Below are positions 1 through 12,313 of a DNA stretch of 64,000 bases, in pieces. Source of the DNA: Macrocybe gigantea (lineage: Eukaryota > Basidiomycota > Agaricomycetes > Agaricales > Callistosporiaceae); contig SJRY01000293.1 in the NCBI GenBank assembly GCA_011319805.1, positions 186,001-250,000 of the forward strand, in the 5' to 3' direction. The translations under genes and the position numbers were made by a program. A model generated the notes under the pieces. That model saw only the letters and a list, made by a program, of their open reading frames with translations, was not told the origin of the DNA and searched no databases. Within the stretch, counting starts at the first letter, position 1, and each line of letters starts with the position of its first letter.

Positions 1-2426
1 AACAACCGTGTCGAGCTTGTCCGCGGCAACTTGTACGCTGCCCTAGTCAATTACATTCATCTCATCCTTTTAGATCGCAGCCATTCTGAGGATGGGCCAT
101 CAACGAGCGGCTTCGTGGATGACTTCTCATCATTGTCATCCATGTCCTTCGGCAATAATCAATCATTATTGTTGTCAACGGCGCTCATGCGTCCGCAGAC
201 GACTGACTCAAATCTGGAAGTAGCAAGCCTAGCGGTTGTCAAGGGGTTGTCGAACGGCTTGTGGGCATAGTTTCTCGCGACGCCATTGATGGGACGGAAG
301 TCTGGAAGACTATTGCCTTTATGCTTCTGGACGCTCTCGTACAGCTCTCCGGCATAGAGAGGCACCACATCATGCTGCCTGCACTTGCTCGCTACGGTGT
401 CCTTACGAACTTTGTCCGGGGTGTCAAAGAGTCAGACGGTCGTTTGCTGTCTGTTCTGAAGCCTGATCCTGGTCGGTACCTTGATTAACCTTTACTCCCT
501 TCCATGTTGACGAACTTGGTTTTCCAGATGATCTGAATCCTCTATACGTCTATGAGGCCAAGATGTCTCTATTCGTGCGAATGTCACAAACTCGTTCGGG
601 CGCGGAACGTTTGCTTGAGGCACAGCTGATCCCGATATTGGCCCAATGTGATTACCTGGATGCTCGGCCGGAAGCAGACCAATCTTTCATGGGTCGGTAT
701 CATTCTCGATGGGCAAATCACTCTGTTGATCTCTCTTTCAGATCTGGACTCTTTCCTTCCCTCCGCCATACAGCGTTATCATCAACTTCTAATGCCAGCT
801 CTACAAGTCGTAGATGGAATGCTAGCCACGTTAGGTAGCAAACATGCAACAGTTGCACATCAGGTATCCTCATGCATGTGTTCTGCATTCGATAATGCTG
901 ATATCTGTAGGCCCTTGATTTCCTTTCCAACCACAGTGCCACTATTGTCATCCTGCTCAAGAATGATGGCGATTATGTTCCGCTGGCTTTGCTCGAAGAA
1001 ATTCATCTTATTGTAACATTCTGCACTACAGTGTTACCGAGCGTGCCGAAAACAGAACTGGTGAGCGGAAATGGAAAAGTGACAGGATATGTCTCATTTT
1101 CCGATGCAGATGTCTACCAATACCGGGTTTGGCGCCATTCATGCTGCAATTCTGAGTCTTGCAACACAATGCTTAGGCACTGGACAGTGCTTCCCTCATA
1201 TTATACCCCAGTCTGATGTGGAGGTCCTAGCAGCGAACACAAGAGCTTTTGGTAACTCTTCTTGATTTTATGATAGTCCTGTCTCTGAATGTCTGTCCCA
1301 AGGATACGAGTCATTTTCCAAGTTCGAAATCAACGTCAGGCAACGAGAGCGGCTGCTGAGAAAGAGCGTCGTATCATATATCGGCGCAACAAGTGAATTC
1401 ACAGGCACGTTGTCTATGTGATCGTTACGATTGATGCCAGCTGACCATGGGCAGAGCCCGAGATAACGCTAGTGCTCTCGCCCATTACGACCACCCCCCG
1501 ACAGGATGAGCGAGGAAGCCACTTCCTGGGTAATGTCCCAATCGTAATTATATTTTCAACCAAACTTATGACTATCTTTTCAGCTACACTTCCTACGATA
1601 GGAAGTGCACTAGAGGGTCTGAATAACCTCTGCAAAGAGCTCATGAACACCCTCAAACAGATAACTGACATATCTGCCGAGTTGTCTTCACGGGAGCACA
1701 TCGGCATCGAAAGCATAAACGAGGCGAGTAATTCATTGTGCTGTGGGGACAGCATGAAACTGAATAAAGCGGGCTATTACAGGTTATCAAAGATATTCAT
1801 GCCTCATTTTTGCACAACCTGGACATCGGACAAAAGCGTGCGCTGATCTGCCAGGAGCTGGAAAATGTGAAAACGGCGGCCAGGAGAGACGCGAGGCTTC
1901 TACTCGGTAGGCTTCATCTCATTATCATCTTGACAATGAGATCTTGATTCTTTTTTCAAGACACGATCGAGATGCTGCTCCTTCTCCTCTGGCGCCACAT
2001 CGACCACTATGCTTCCCCTTCGTCTGTAGCGCCGCAACTGTCGTCGACGAGCGTAACAGCTGGTGGGTCACCAGGACTGCTAAGCCACTCCCTGCTTGCC
2101 AAACGCGACGGTGAGGAGCAACATGAACACGGCGATGCGGTTCCTTGCGGCTCCGGACCCGGAGACGTTCAAGGTGGAGGTGGGAAAGAAGCTCGGGCCG
2201 GCGCTTGCGAAGTTGGCGAACTTGGAATTGGTGCGCTTTGTCTCTTGTCCCGTTCTCTTTTGCATTGTTCCCCCATTTCTTACGGCTGCAACTCCAGAAT
2301 GCCGAATCCGTGGGGCAGGATTGGCAAGCCAATCAGGCGTATCTTGATATCATGTCGAGGCGGCTGAGAGACAGTATCGGGATGCACGACCGCGAAGCTG
2401 AACGGGCGGATGAAGATATGCAATAA
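1..2426 (+). CDS. Nup192/Nup205-type inner-ring nucleoporin, C-terminal part (5' truncated by window edge)
   Basis: The reading frame is open at base 1, so the N-terminal part lies outside the window. Nup192/Nup205 is a large helical scaffold protein of the nuclear pore inner ring. Seen here is a series of helical coding blocks in changing frames, as expected for exons split by short introns: LYAALVNYIHLILLD (31 on), VWKTIAFMLLDALVQL (about 300), RSGAERLLEAQLIPILA (about 595), SAIQRYHQLLMPALQVVDG (about 760), EEIHLIVTFC (about 990), then helical blocks near 1590-1720 and 1975, AMRFLAAPDPETFKVEVGKK (about 2130) and a last exon ending at the stop at 2424-2426. The block around 595, where the chain mentions gain of a helix after GAE-LLE, is typical of the family. 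The family call is by recognition; the splice sites were not all resolved. Confidence 0.8.
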
Positions 2427-2833
2427 CAAATAATTGATGATTCTCTCTAAAAAGGGCTCTCTTCGCGCTTCTCTGTTACATTTTGTTTCATTAGAATTAT
2501 TCTCTGCTTTGTTGGATATACGGCAAAACATATCTGCTTGCTTAAAGAAACTGCGCTCATTGCTCCAGCATAAAAGAGAAATGCTTGTATATACAGAGAT
2601 CCCAACCCAGAAAATGAGAAAGACTGCGGATCCTCGAAAGAAAGCGACCTAAGATAAATAAAAAAAAGGGGGGGTTACTGTACCCGAAATGTTTATAAAG
2701 ATCGACTAACTACAACTGATGCGCAGGTGAGCAGAAAGGCATTACAGGGAATGAACATAGCGTGCCGCGGACGTTCAAGGGTTCGATGCTCTAGGAGGAA
2801 AGCGAGATCGAAGGCAGGGACGAGGGAGACGAG
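2427..2833. other. convergent intergenic gap
   Basis: This lies between the stop of the nucleoporin gene (+) and the stop of the Sft2 gene (-), so it should hold two 3' ends. It is A-rich around 2655-2670 (a run of A followed by a run of G). No gene is seen here. Confidence 0.5.
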
Positions 2834-3776
2834 TCACCGAGGTAGCAGACTCCCTGCACCACGCAATGCAAGAGATCCACCGAGACGGAGTGTCTGTGTT
2901 CCGCCTGGGAAATAGGCGAGGATGTAGGCTATCAAAGCGATGACCTGGACGGCGCCACATATCAGCGAGCCAAAGTACGACTTGGCCTGTCGAGGTGATA
3001 AGTTCAAGAATCTCTGATTTGCAGGGGATACTACGCACTCCAAGCGAGAAGTAAAGTGTCAATCCTAGGCTCGCGAAGTAAGTCAAAGAGAAAGGAAGGC
3101 GTTCCTTTGATATAAGGTGCTTTATGTGGTTGACGGGGCCTATGAGAACGGAGAAGCTAAAATTAGAGTTAATTGAGGGATGCAGCGCGAAGAAATGGTC
3201 AATAGGACATACCCAAACATGACAAGAAGGCTTCCCAAGCTGGGGCAAGGTAGAGTCAGCGTCGCGGTAGAGAGAGAAGCGCTCCGGAGTAACTGGGCAG
3301 GTTTCACCTGAAGGAAAGGGCAAATTTTGATGGCCTGCAACACAACGTCGTCAGGCTCCAGATGCATTTGCGAACGTAGGAAGAGAGTAGACACGGCGTA
3401 CCGTATGGCAATGAGGGGCAATGTAATAAACGAGATGAAAAAGCAGACCGCAGCGCCGATGAGACATCCGCCGAATCCCAACAAGCTAGCGACGCGCCAA
3501 AGCAAAAGGCATCAGCGTTGTGCACCATGACACGCGACAAGACGCTCACCGTTCCCAACTGGAGAGCGCGAACCAGGCCTCGTCCTCATTCGAGCGTTCG
3601 TTGGAGCGGAGGGGTATATAATCGCCGGCTACGGCATTGTAGAATCTGGAAAAGGGGTTCGATGGGCGATTGTTCGCAGGTTGTTGGGCTTGCTGAGAGT
3701 CGTCGGTGACGCCGCGAGACCATCGAAACTGGGAGAGGTTGGCTCGAAAGTTCTGCTCTGATGACGGAGCGGGCAT
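2834..3776 (-). CDS. SFT2: Sft2 vesicle-transport membrane protein
   Basis: Sft2 is a small four-helix Golgi membrane protein (Got1/Sft2 family) linked to endosome-to-Golgi and intra-Golgi traffic. The N-terminus reads EQNFRANLSQFRWSRG and is followed by a Ser/Asn-rich cytosolic stretch. After an intron of about 60 bases come LGFGGCLIGAAVCFFISF, LIAIRPAKFALSF, then GPVNHIKHLISKERLPF and TYFASLGLTLYFSLGV, and finally VIALIAYILAYFPGGTQTLR near the C-terminus. The loop LISKERLPF and the terminal FPGGT are hallmarks of the family. Start chosen at the ATG at 3774-3776; an upstream in-frame ATG at 3806 exists, but it only adds ten residues not typical of the family. Several short introns split the gene. 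It is divergent from the DUF6533 gene. Confidence 0.88.
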
Positions 3777-4241
3777 TAGGTGTGAGTGATAAATAGACGT
3801 AAACAACCGATGCGTAACACTGCTGCAAGCTGGGCTCGTTTACCCATGTCATACCAGGGTAATTGCGATACATTTCCTATGCATAGCTCATAGCTCTTGA
3901 TTATGCTAACGACGATCACTTCGTGATCAATCAGTCTACAATCCCCAGAATCTGCAGTGTCAAACACAGCGCTCTCGAAAAAAAAAACCATACCAAGTTC
4001 ATTCATATCAATCAACCGTCGACGGCGAGAGACGCTTCTCTGTCTACCTTTTATGGTTGTTGTCACCCTGATACACCATTCTCGTTTCTCATTCTCTCAG
4101 CGCTAACGTTCTTCGACTTCCTTCTGAGATTATGGGGTTTTGTTCCGTCACTCAAGTTTTCGTATAATATATGTCGCGTTGCAATGGCCCACGACAGCAT
4201 TCCCATCCCTCTTCTTTGCCGCTAATCGAGAACGAATTATC
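3777..4241. other. divergent promoter region between SFT2 and the DUF6533 gene
   Basis: 465 bases separate two divergent starts, so it presumably carries both promoters. No gene or recognised regulatory motif is claimed. Confidence 0.4.
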
Positions 4242-5821
4242 ATGAGTCCATCCATTAGCGCGGCGACAACAGACGTAAGCTGTATTAATTTATAGGACTA
4301 TTTCTTTCAGTGACATTCGGCTCGAACCTGAAGTACATTGGCAGTGAGTTGTCCTTTCAGCCTTTCAGTGAAGCAGGCTGATGAAAAATCTGTTCTATGC
4401 AGTCTCGACTCTGGCAGTCCTAGTAGGCTCATTCCCTACACCAGTGGAGTTGTAAAACCGATGTTCGATATTCAACGTACAGATTTACGATTACCTCCTG
4501 ACGGTCATCCAAGAGGTTCGCATTAGAAAGTATCCCTGTGTGAAATATTGAAATATTGCACCTACGTCTTCAGATCGAGCTCATCTGGCGGTCAAAATGG
4601 ACCTCTATTAAAGTTCTCTTCATCCTTTCACGATATTCAGCATTTCTCGACGTACCTGTCATTGTATATTCCAGTATGTGCTTAATTTTTTTTATCGGGA
4701 AGCCAAAGCTCGCGGTAGGCTTATTGCTGGAACAGGTCAGGCAGTTCCTAGGTTTACCCACTCTGTAAGTAAAGGCTTTCAGTGAGAGCAAAGCGCTTAC
4801 GAAAGAGGGAAATACTCACTGGCATTGCCTTCAGGAAGGGTTATGTGTAGCTATGCATGCCATAGTGCTCAGTAAGGAAACTGACTCTCAGTCATAGACC
4901 AAGCTACGCTCTTCTCACTCGCATTGCTCAGATTCCTCGTGGTTTGGCGTCGGCATGTCCGAGGGTTGTGTCTTGTAACAAGTATAGCTTACACGGTTCT
5001 AACCTATATGCAGCCATTCTTATTCTCAGGACCTATGCGCTTTGGGGCAACCGTCCCGTGCTTTTAGCCTCTCTTATAGCATTGCTCACTGTAAGTCCCG
5101 GACATTCCATCACTTAGTGGAGACCGCATCGCTTCACAATCTGCAAGGCTTTCTTGGGAGGCGCCCTCATCTGCCATATAGTTTATTTGCGCGCCCTGGA
5201 TTGTAGGTTGCCTTCTTTCTCTCTCTTTTTCATGTCTTACTTGCAATGGTTGTAGTTGGATATGATCCCAACGCAATCACCCTGTGTTTGCCCAAGCCGG
5301 GCAGCGACTCCATCATATTCGTCGATTTTGTGCTCATCATGGCATTTGAAAGCAGTTGGGTCCCACCCCGTTTGCGTTGCATTGCCGCTGGTTCATTGAT
5401 GTCGTGCATGGCAGTCATAATGAGCCTGACAGTATGGTCAGGAATCAAATATTTCAGGCTGTCACACAACCGCCTGGCAGCTACACTGTTCAAGGATGGG
5501 ATTTTGTATTTTGTTTACATGTTTCGTGCGCCTGCCGACCCTTCCTTCTCTGGTGTTGTCTTTTCTAACGTCGTTGGTAGTGAGCTCCGCAGTAAACCTA
5601 GTCGTCCTAGTGGTATACTCTAATCGTGCTTTTACCGCGTCTGTTCCGCTTTCCTGGCTAACATCCGAACCTCGGCTGATCCAACTCCGTCGTCTAGGTT
5701 GCAGCGCGTTATGCACTGTCTTTTTTCGACTCGTATAATATTGCACGTACGGCAGGTGGAAATGGAACAGGCTACCACGCAGAGAACCTTGTCAGACATC
5801 AGTTTCCGTCGCACAGATTAG
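4242..5821 (+). CDS. DUF6533-type seven-helix membrane protein
   Basis: A basidiomycete-specific integral membrane family of unknown function, often large in Agaricomycetes. The start is a short exon MSPSISAATTD at 4242, then small exons give KYIGISTLAVL and, after an intron ending at a TACAG acceptor near 4480, IYDYLLTVIQE. A clear 58-base intron (4516-4573) separates this from IELIWRSKWTSIKVLFILSR, the DUF6533 signature with the W-R/K-S pair before the second helix. Later exons give AAILILRTYALWGNRPVLL (about 5005-5065), VGYDPNAITLCL (5250), and helices through 5620. The last exon ends ILHVRQVEMEQAT then ISFRRTD, a typical cytosolic tail after the seventh helix; stop at 5819-5821. The small exons near the start are hand-built; the family call is firm. 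Confidence 0.82.
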
Positions 5822-6019
5822 CTGCACCCGAACATCTTTGGCAGACTTTGTATTGTATACTGGGTATATGACTCTGCATATTGTTGTACCGTGACTATGA
5901 TAACTCTATGGCGTCTCATCGAGTGAGAAGCGATCACCATGCGTAGAATAAGTCGTGACAGCTAATTGGTTTCTAATTGAAGATATATTGTAGCGACTAA
6001 AACAGATCAAGAGCAAGAT

Positions 6020-9000
6020 CTACACGTTCCGGTACTCGAACGCTGGGTTTCCTGGTTCCGAGGTCTCTATGATGTTCTTGGTGTATCCTGTCTCGCCGGT
6101 CTTGGCGAGAGCCTCTTCCACGGACAGCACCTCCACGTCCACGAGGCCTAGCGACTTCTTGAGGTGTGACACCATCTCACGCAACACAACGCTTTCAGAA
6201 AATGGAAGTGTCCTCCGGAACGCGGTCTGGGCGCCGAACTGGGCCATGCGTTTCTACAAGTGCCATACAAGTCAGAACACTCGAGCGCACGTCGCGGACA
6301 CGCGTTGATTCCTACCTTGAACGCCTGGATGAACGGCATGGCGCGCTTGTCCTTGATAAGGCCCTTCTGGACCAAGAGCTCCTTCACCTTCGCGTCGTCG
6401 ACCTTGTCCGCCTGCTCGTCGTACGCCTCCTTGACGATCTGCACGCACGTGTCCTGCCACTCGGGGAACGACGTCGCGACGTAGATCCTGACGCTCTTGG
6501 GCAGCTTCGGGTCGAAAGCGACGCACCGGCGCTGCCGCCCTTCTTCGCCTTGGCCTTGCTCAGCAGCTTGAGCAGCGACGCCTCCGCGTCCCGGATCGCC
6601 TTGACCGTCGTGCGCATGTATGCGATTGCCTCGAGCACCGTGCGGTCGACGGGCTCCGAGGGTGTGGGCCATCGCGCGAGCTGGATGGAGGTGGGTGACT
6701 GAAAGATCGTAGAGTACAGGTGCTCCGCAAAGTGCGGTGCGATGGGAGAGACGAGGATCGCAGCGATGCGGATCCAGTACTTGACGAGGTCGGCGTGCAT
6801 CCCGACGTCCGCTGTCACCTCGCGGTACCAGTCACGCGCGCTCTGGAGCTCATAGAAGCCGTATTTGAGAGCATCCTTGTAGTTCGTGCTAGGCAAAGTT
6901 GTCAAAGGAATAGGTTTCTCGAACGGGTGTAAAGCAGCTTACGCGGCATAGTGTGATTGGGTAACGTTGATGAGCTCGTTGATTTCCTGCTCAAACGCCT
7001 TGTCGTGGTAGTTAAAAGGACCTGTTCGCAGGTTGGCCTCGTTCTTGACCATCTCCTACAGAGGGGGGTCAAAACGTGCGACAAATCGGACAAGAGCAAC
7101 GCTATAAGACCCACCTCACACCATCCCAAGAGCGTATGCACGCGCAAAATGTTCGCGTTTGCCGTCTTCTCCTCAAAGTTCGCGTCTTCCATCCCATCAC
7201 CGGCGTCTGCGAGGGACAGCCTCGTCGCGTCCGCGCCAAACTTCTCCACCGCCTGGCGGAGCGTCAAAAAGTTGCCCTTGCTCTTCGACATCTTCTCGCC
7301 GTTCAGGAGCAGGTGCCCGTTCGTACGCATGCTGAGCGGCCACTTGTCCTTGGGGAAGATCGCCACGTGGTTGTACAGCGCAAAGGTGAGGTGGTTCGGG
7401 ATCAGGTCCTTTGCGGACGACCGAATGTCAAAGGGGTAGAAGTAGTTGAACTCGTGCTTGAGAGCATCAGCCTTTTCACGCGAGAGGGGTGAAGGCTCGG
7501 GGAAGGGACCATCGCAGAAGACGTATTCCCAGATCTCGTCCGTCATTTGATCCGGTGTGATTCCGAGAGGGCCAGGTTTCGAGCCGTCGAGGCTGCCACC
7601 TGCAAAGACCTCAGTGCCGTTCAAATTCGACAAAAAAAAAAGGAGCATCTTACTGTGCAGCAATTGGGCAACGGTGTAGTAGCTCATATAGATGGTGGAA
7701 TCGCTCAAAGATTCGACCAGGAAATGAGGATCCCAAGGAAGCTTGGAGCCCAAGCCGTAAGTACGAGCGCACGCCCATTGGTTCAGCCAGCCGAGCGTCT
7801 TTTCAAACGCGTGTCTTGTCTCGTTGGTATATAGATTCATGCCAGCAAGCAGCCTTTACGCATGAGGGCGTAAGCATCAAGGTCCGCGAGAAGAGAAAGG
7901 TAAAGGCACTCACCCCTCGACCTGCTTTCTCCACGTCGGCTCGCCATAGTCCAAGTACCACTGATCCATCAGCGCAACGACGCACTCGTCGCCGCTCCTC
8001 GAAATGACCAATCCCTCGGGCTCGGCGTACGCAAACGCGACGCCCTGCTTGATCATGCTCTCCCTGACCTTGGGTTTGGCATCCTGCACGCTCTGGCCCG
8101 CGAACTCGCCGACAGTCATGGTGCCGTTATAAAAGCCCTCCTTATACGCGACCTCCTTCGCCTCCGCTAGCTGCGTCTTGTCCTTCTGAGACTGTATTTT
8201 GAACTGCTTGACGACCGCCGGCGCTGTCATGTCGCCATACGTCGGCGTGCGCAGAACGGGCACGGGGTCGATCGCCACCCAGGCCGGGTCGATCTTGTAA
8301 AACTCGGGCTTCTTTCGTAGGTCGGCCAGCGTTTGGAAGTCGTCGGGTGAATCGGACGGGACTGAGGTGACGACACCTGTACCCTACAGAACAGACACGA
8401 TACGCTCAGTTGGGCGAAGTACAGTGTTTCCAGTATTGACGCATTACCTTTGTGGCGAGGACGTTCTCCATGGGCAAGACATACACCTCTGGGTGGATGG
8501 CGAAGGGAGCCTTGATCTTGGTTCCGACCAAGTCAGATCCGCGAATTTCAGCAAGCGTGTTGACTTGGCCCCTGGGGGTAAACGTGCCCTGGAAGGCCAT
8601 GTTGCGGGCTGCACGCAGAGTGCAAACAAAGGCCTCTTGGTCGTTCGCCGCGAAGACACCGTACTTGATCGAGGTTCCGACGAAGCAGTTTGTCTGGCCG
8701 TACCTAGATAATGAGGAGAAAGTCAGCGGACGTCTGAGCTTGAGAGTCAGTGATAACGTACATGGTTTCAGGACGGAGGGTGGCAGCCACCAAAAAGACT
8801 TTTCTGCCTCCGACTTTGCTTTCAAGAGCTTCCTTGGCAGCAGGGCTCCAGTTGACGACCTCCATCTTGATGCCGGTGTATTCCTGAGGGCCGAAACCTT
8901 CACCGTCCTGTCGGTCATGGTCCATACACGGCTGGCCGTCCTTTGGGCTGTAGATGGTGTACCGTTCGCCGAATTTGATCTTTCCGAGCCTGTGGAGCTT

Positions 9001-9867
9001 GTTGACCTGCCAGCGGACAAACGAGTCGTAGTATGGATTCGCGTCGGTCGTGAGGAACGAGCGACGCCAGTCTATTCGCGATCCGAACGCGTTGTTGTCT
9101 TCCTTTAGAAAGAAAAGTCAAGTCACTAACGGCCAAAAAATGGCTAGAACAACGAAACCTAGGACAGGAAATACTCACTATCGCAATGGGTGGGAAATAG
9201 GTTAGCCAGTGTCGAGGATCAGCAAACTTTTTGATTTCGGCGCGAGGAATGCCGATGGATTCCAGGATTTGGAACTGATATGCGAGTCCGGTGGATTTAA
9301 GCGCGATTTTTCCCTTTTTTGCTTTGGATTTGTCGACGGGGACGCCATCGGGTGTGGGATTCAGTCGAGACTCTGTTTCCCTCTCGGCTTCTGCGACGCG
9401 GTCAAGCTCAGCTTGGACCTCTTCGTACCGCTCAAAATCGGGGCCAAACATGTCCATTTCGCGGATGATTTTGTCAGCAGAGGCCTACGAACAGGAGCGG
9501 TCAAGAATGCTCAATCCAAGCGGGCAGCGCTCACGCACCTTGATAGGCAGGCCAGTGACGTGGAATCCATGGGGGAACAAGACCCTCTTTCCCAACAAGC
9601 GCTCGTATCCGGCAGCAAACTCGATTTTGGAGATGGTAAATGCGTGTCCGAGGTGCAGGCTTCCGTTCATGTAGGGGTATGGAAAGGTGCCAAACCACTT
9701 GGGGTACTTTTTGCGAATCTCAGCCTGCGAGAGGCCTGCTAGCTCCTGTTCCGGGGGGCATTGACCTCGAAGAGTCGCTCTTGCTGCCAGCGCCGTTGAT
9801 AATTTTTCTCGAGGCCCTGGAGGTAGTCTCGCTTGGCTGTCTGTGCGAGCTCGATGGTCTGTGCCAT
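6020..9867 (-). CDS. cytosolic leucyl-tRNA synthetase
   Basis: A class Ia aminoacyl-tRNA synthetase that charges tRNA-Leu for cytosolic translation. The ATG at 9865-9867 opens with [17 protein letters not shown]. The HIGH-type site is seen as [10 protein letters not shown] (about 9655), the CP1 editing domain with the threonine-rich [15 protein letters not shown] (about 8370), [13 protein letters not shown] (about 7950), and the KMSKS loop as [15 protein letters not shown] (about 7290). The C-terminal extension ends NPAFEYRNV at 6020. Several introns interrupt it. Two places need one extra base: a run of six G on the plus strand at 9756-9761 (between FEVNAP and PEQELAG), and about 6522-6527 (between KKGGSAG and VAFDPKLPK). 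No intron can explain either. In an essential gene these are best read as sequence errors. It is much like full-length eukaryotic LeuRS. Confidence 0.95.
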
Positions 9868-11233
9868 TGAGGAGAAGGGGCGGACTAATGTACAAAGAGA
9901 ATAGAGTCTGGAGGGAGAGAGGAGAGATATGATGGACTATCTCTCCCGAGATCAAATCAGTTTTTTGAGATTTTTGAGAGCCGTCGACACTTTCGAACAC
10001 TTTGGACTACTGACTCGAATTTTATTTTATTTTGTTTTTTAGCAGCGTGGCATCGATCGATCTTATCTTATCGGCACAAAATTAGGTAAGCTCACCACCC
10101 ATGCACTTGGACATTCCGAAATCGTCATCACCGCCGTTATGTCCAGATGCAGATGCCAATGTTGAGAAGAGAAGCCGACATTGCAGAGCGCTCTCCGTCG
10201 TGGTATAGTATGAGACCTAAATGCTGTCGAAGTATCCCCCTTCTCATCTGTCGAGGTCATATCGTTGCCACCCAATTGACGAGTCTTTGACTGACTGACG
10301 GGAAGATCAGTTCCGAATCACGGGAAATATGCACAAGACAGTTAACTACCTCCTGTCACCTCTACCCACGAAAGTCCCAAGTTAGCAGTCTGTCTCCTCG
10401 GTTGCCCCGTTGGGCTCGATGGTCGTTGATGTCAACATGACATGCCTCACTACTCAGCGAGGTTTTGCATGATTGATGCTCCACGCAAAGTAAGGCGAAA
10501 TGGTTTCATCTTCCGACCTCACAAGGACTCGGGTCTTCTGCGTATGGCATTTTCTGCATCGCCAATTGTTTTGGAAATCAAATTCCTGACGGTGCGCGGG
10601 GTTAGTTCAGGTCAGTGGATATCGATTGATGGGCATTACGAACCCCTGCAACTTATCTGCTATCTTGCCGGTATTTGGCACGTTCCCCCAGGCCATGAAC
10701 AAGTATTTTGTCTTGTGTGGAACAACACTATTGTTCGGACAGGCGAATACAATTCGGTGGAAGTAGTACTGCGAGATGCCAGCCTGTGCGATGTATTCGG
10801 CCGTCGATTATATCACTTGTGTCTAGCATAATAATTCTGTCGGGTCCGTTCGCGTCCTTAGAGAAACGCCTGGCGACGTCTCGATTCAAGCTGGAGATGC
10901 ACATGGAATATTCATAGGATAGTCGCGGCTTGTGGTCTTTGAACCGGCTAGACACTCTTGCTTGCGCCGATAACACGATTATTAGACGTAGTCCGATCCT
11001 AACCTGAACACATGGCCTAACACGGAATGGTCGAAAATCCTGCTTGCCCTACGAATATGACGCACTTTGTCCTCTCGCGATCTGCCAGCAACCTGGGGTC
11101 GGCGGTGACAGTAATTTGTCCTTCAGTCTCTGGTCTGTTCAGCAGAACAAGTTGGGATGTACAATTGTCACGGACATGTGACTGACGCGTCAAGGTGCTG
11201 ACATTTTCACGGTCGTGCTTCACGACCACGATC
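9868..11233. other. gap without a recognised gene; possible short secreted peptide at 10695
   Basis: 1.4 kb between the LeuRS start (-) and the next gene (+). It must hold both promoters. One item stands out: an ATG at 10695 (+) opens MNKYFVLCGTTLLFGQANT, which looks like a signal peptide, then meets TAG at 10764-10766; just beyond, in another frame, lies MPACAMYSAVDYITC. This may be a small cysteine-containing secreted protein with a frame break, or nothing. Minus-strand open frames at 10728-10976 and 11017-11319 were not recognised. Confidence 0.3.
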
Positions 11234-12313
11234 ATGCCTGGCCCCTCCAACCATGTCAAAAAGCGCAAAAGCCAACGCAGGGTGCAGAAATGCAAGCCTA
11301 CCGAATACACAAAGTCCACTTCTCCCTCCTCTCTTCACCCTAAATCGGCATATGAACCACTGCGCTCAATGACGAACAGAGACATACGAAGAAATGCGTA
11401 TGACTACGATGATCATATGCATCCCAATCTCAGCGCTGGAGGTGACGAGAACTATTGCCTTCGATGTCGCGAGGACACGGCCACGCCGCCGTCGGGATTC
11501 GAGAGCCAGCTTCTGACGCCCTCGCCTCCACCCCAATATGCTTACTCTATCACATCATCTCCGACAAAGCGCGGCGGCGACGTCGTGAGCTTGAAGATCG
11601 TGGAGTTTATGCATTTCGGGATGCGTACGAAGAGGGAGGTCAGATTGAGCCAGCGTTTCAAATGCCATTTATATACGACCCGGGGAATGGCCCCCGCGTC
11701 AGGGATACAAGAGCATTCCTAAATTCAAAATTTTTGCTCAACCGCCAGCGCGGGATGTAGGTTCGTATATCTCCCGCTGTTTAGTAGTTTATATTCTGTT
11801 GACAGGACCCGCTTTGTGCAGAATTTGCACAGGAGGAGATCCTGGAGATGTTGGAAACCGTTCTTCCGGAAGAGACAGCATTGGTATGTCCCTTGATAAC
11901 AAAAGGATCCGTGCTTCCAATCGCGTCAACCAGATCCTATGGTACAATAAGAGTGGCGCCACAAGTCGGATTTGTCCTGCCTGTCAGCGACTCTACAAGT
12001 TGGGGGACGTCTTGCCAGACCATATCACCGAGGATGAGGGGCGCGTTTACAAAAAACCATCTCCTCAACTGGCACGGGAGCAACAGTTGAGCGGGCTGTG
12101 TGCGTATACTTTGCTAGAAGGCCGTTTCCTAGTTGCGCTGACTTCCTCCGTTCCCAAGGTTCGCCGGTTTGCTTCGTATTGGCGTCGTTCAACTACCCTG
12201 GCGCGATAAAGTCCGCGTGGGGACGCATGGAGGACGAGATGGATGACGTGACATGGACTCTTCTAAACGGCCCAGGAGAAGGAAATGTTCAGAGCGAGCT
12301 TGGAATAGCCTGA
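11234..12313 (+). CDS. conserved fungal protein of unknown function
   Basis: A complete five-exon gene can be built with good splice sites: exons 11234-11638, 11703-11756, 11806-11883, 11934-about 12099, and about 12160-12313; introns of 64, 49, 50 and about 60 bases, all GT-AG and all keeping frame. The N-terminal third is basic and Ser/Pro-rich (SNHVKKRKSQRRVQK) and looks disordered. The C-terminal part is compact: CAEFAQEEILEMLETVLPEE, then ILWYNKSGATSRICPACQRL with a CPAC pair, LYKLGDVLPDH, and finally NYPGAIKSAWGRMEDEMDD and WTLLNGPGEG. The motif set seems conserved in other Agaricomycetes, but I cannot name the family. A two-cysteine knuckle (C-P-A-C) may bind metal, though no second pair is obvious. 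No signal peptide or membrane segment is seen. Confidence 0.7.

Noticed and set aside
11455..11760. Apparent frameshift in the conserved unknown gene, based on a second frame reading EDRGVYAFRDAYEEGGQIEP
   Set aside because: The first frame continues correctly once the intron 11639-11702 is removed, joining TKRE to GYKSIPKFKIFAQPPARD; no frameshift is needed.
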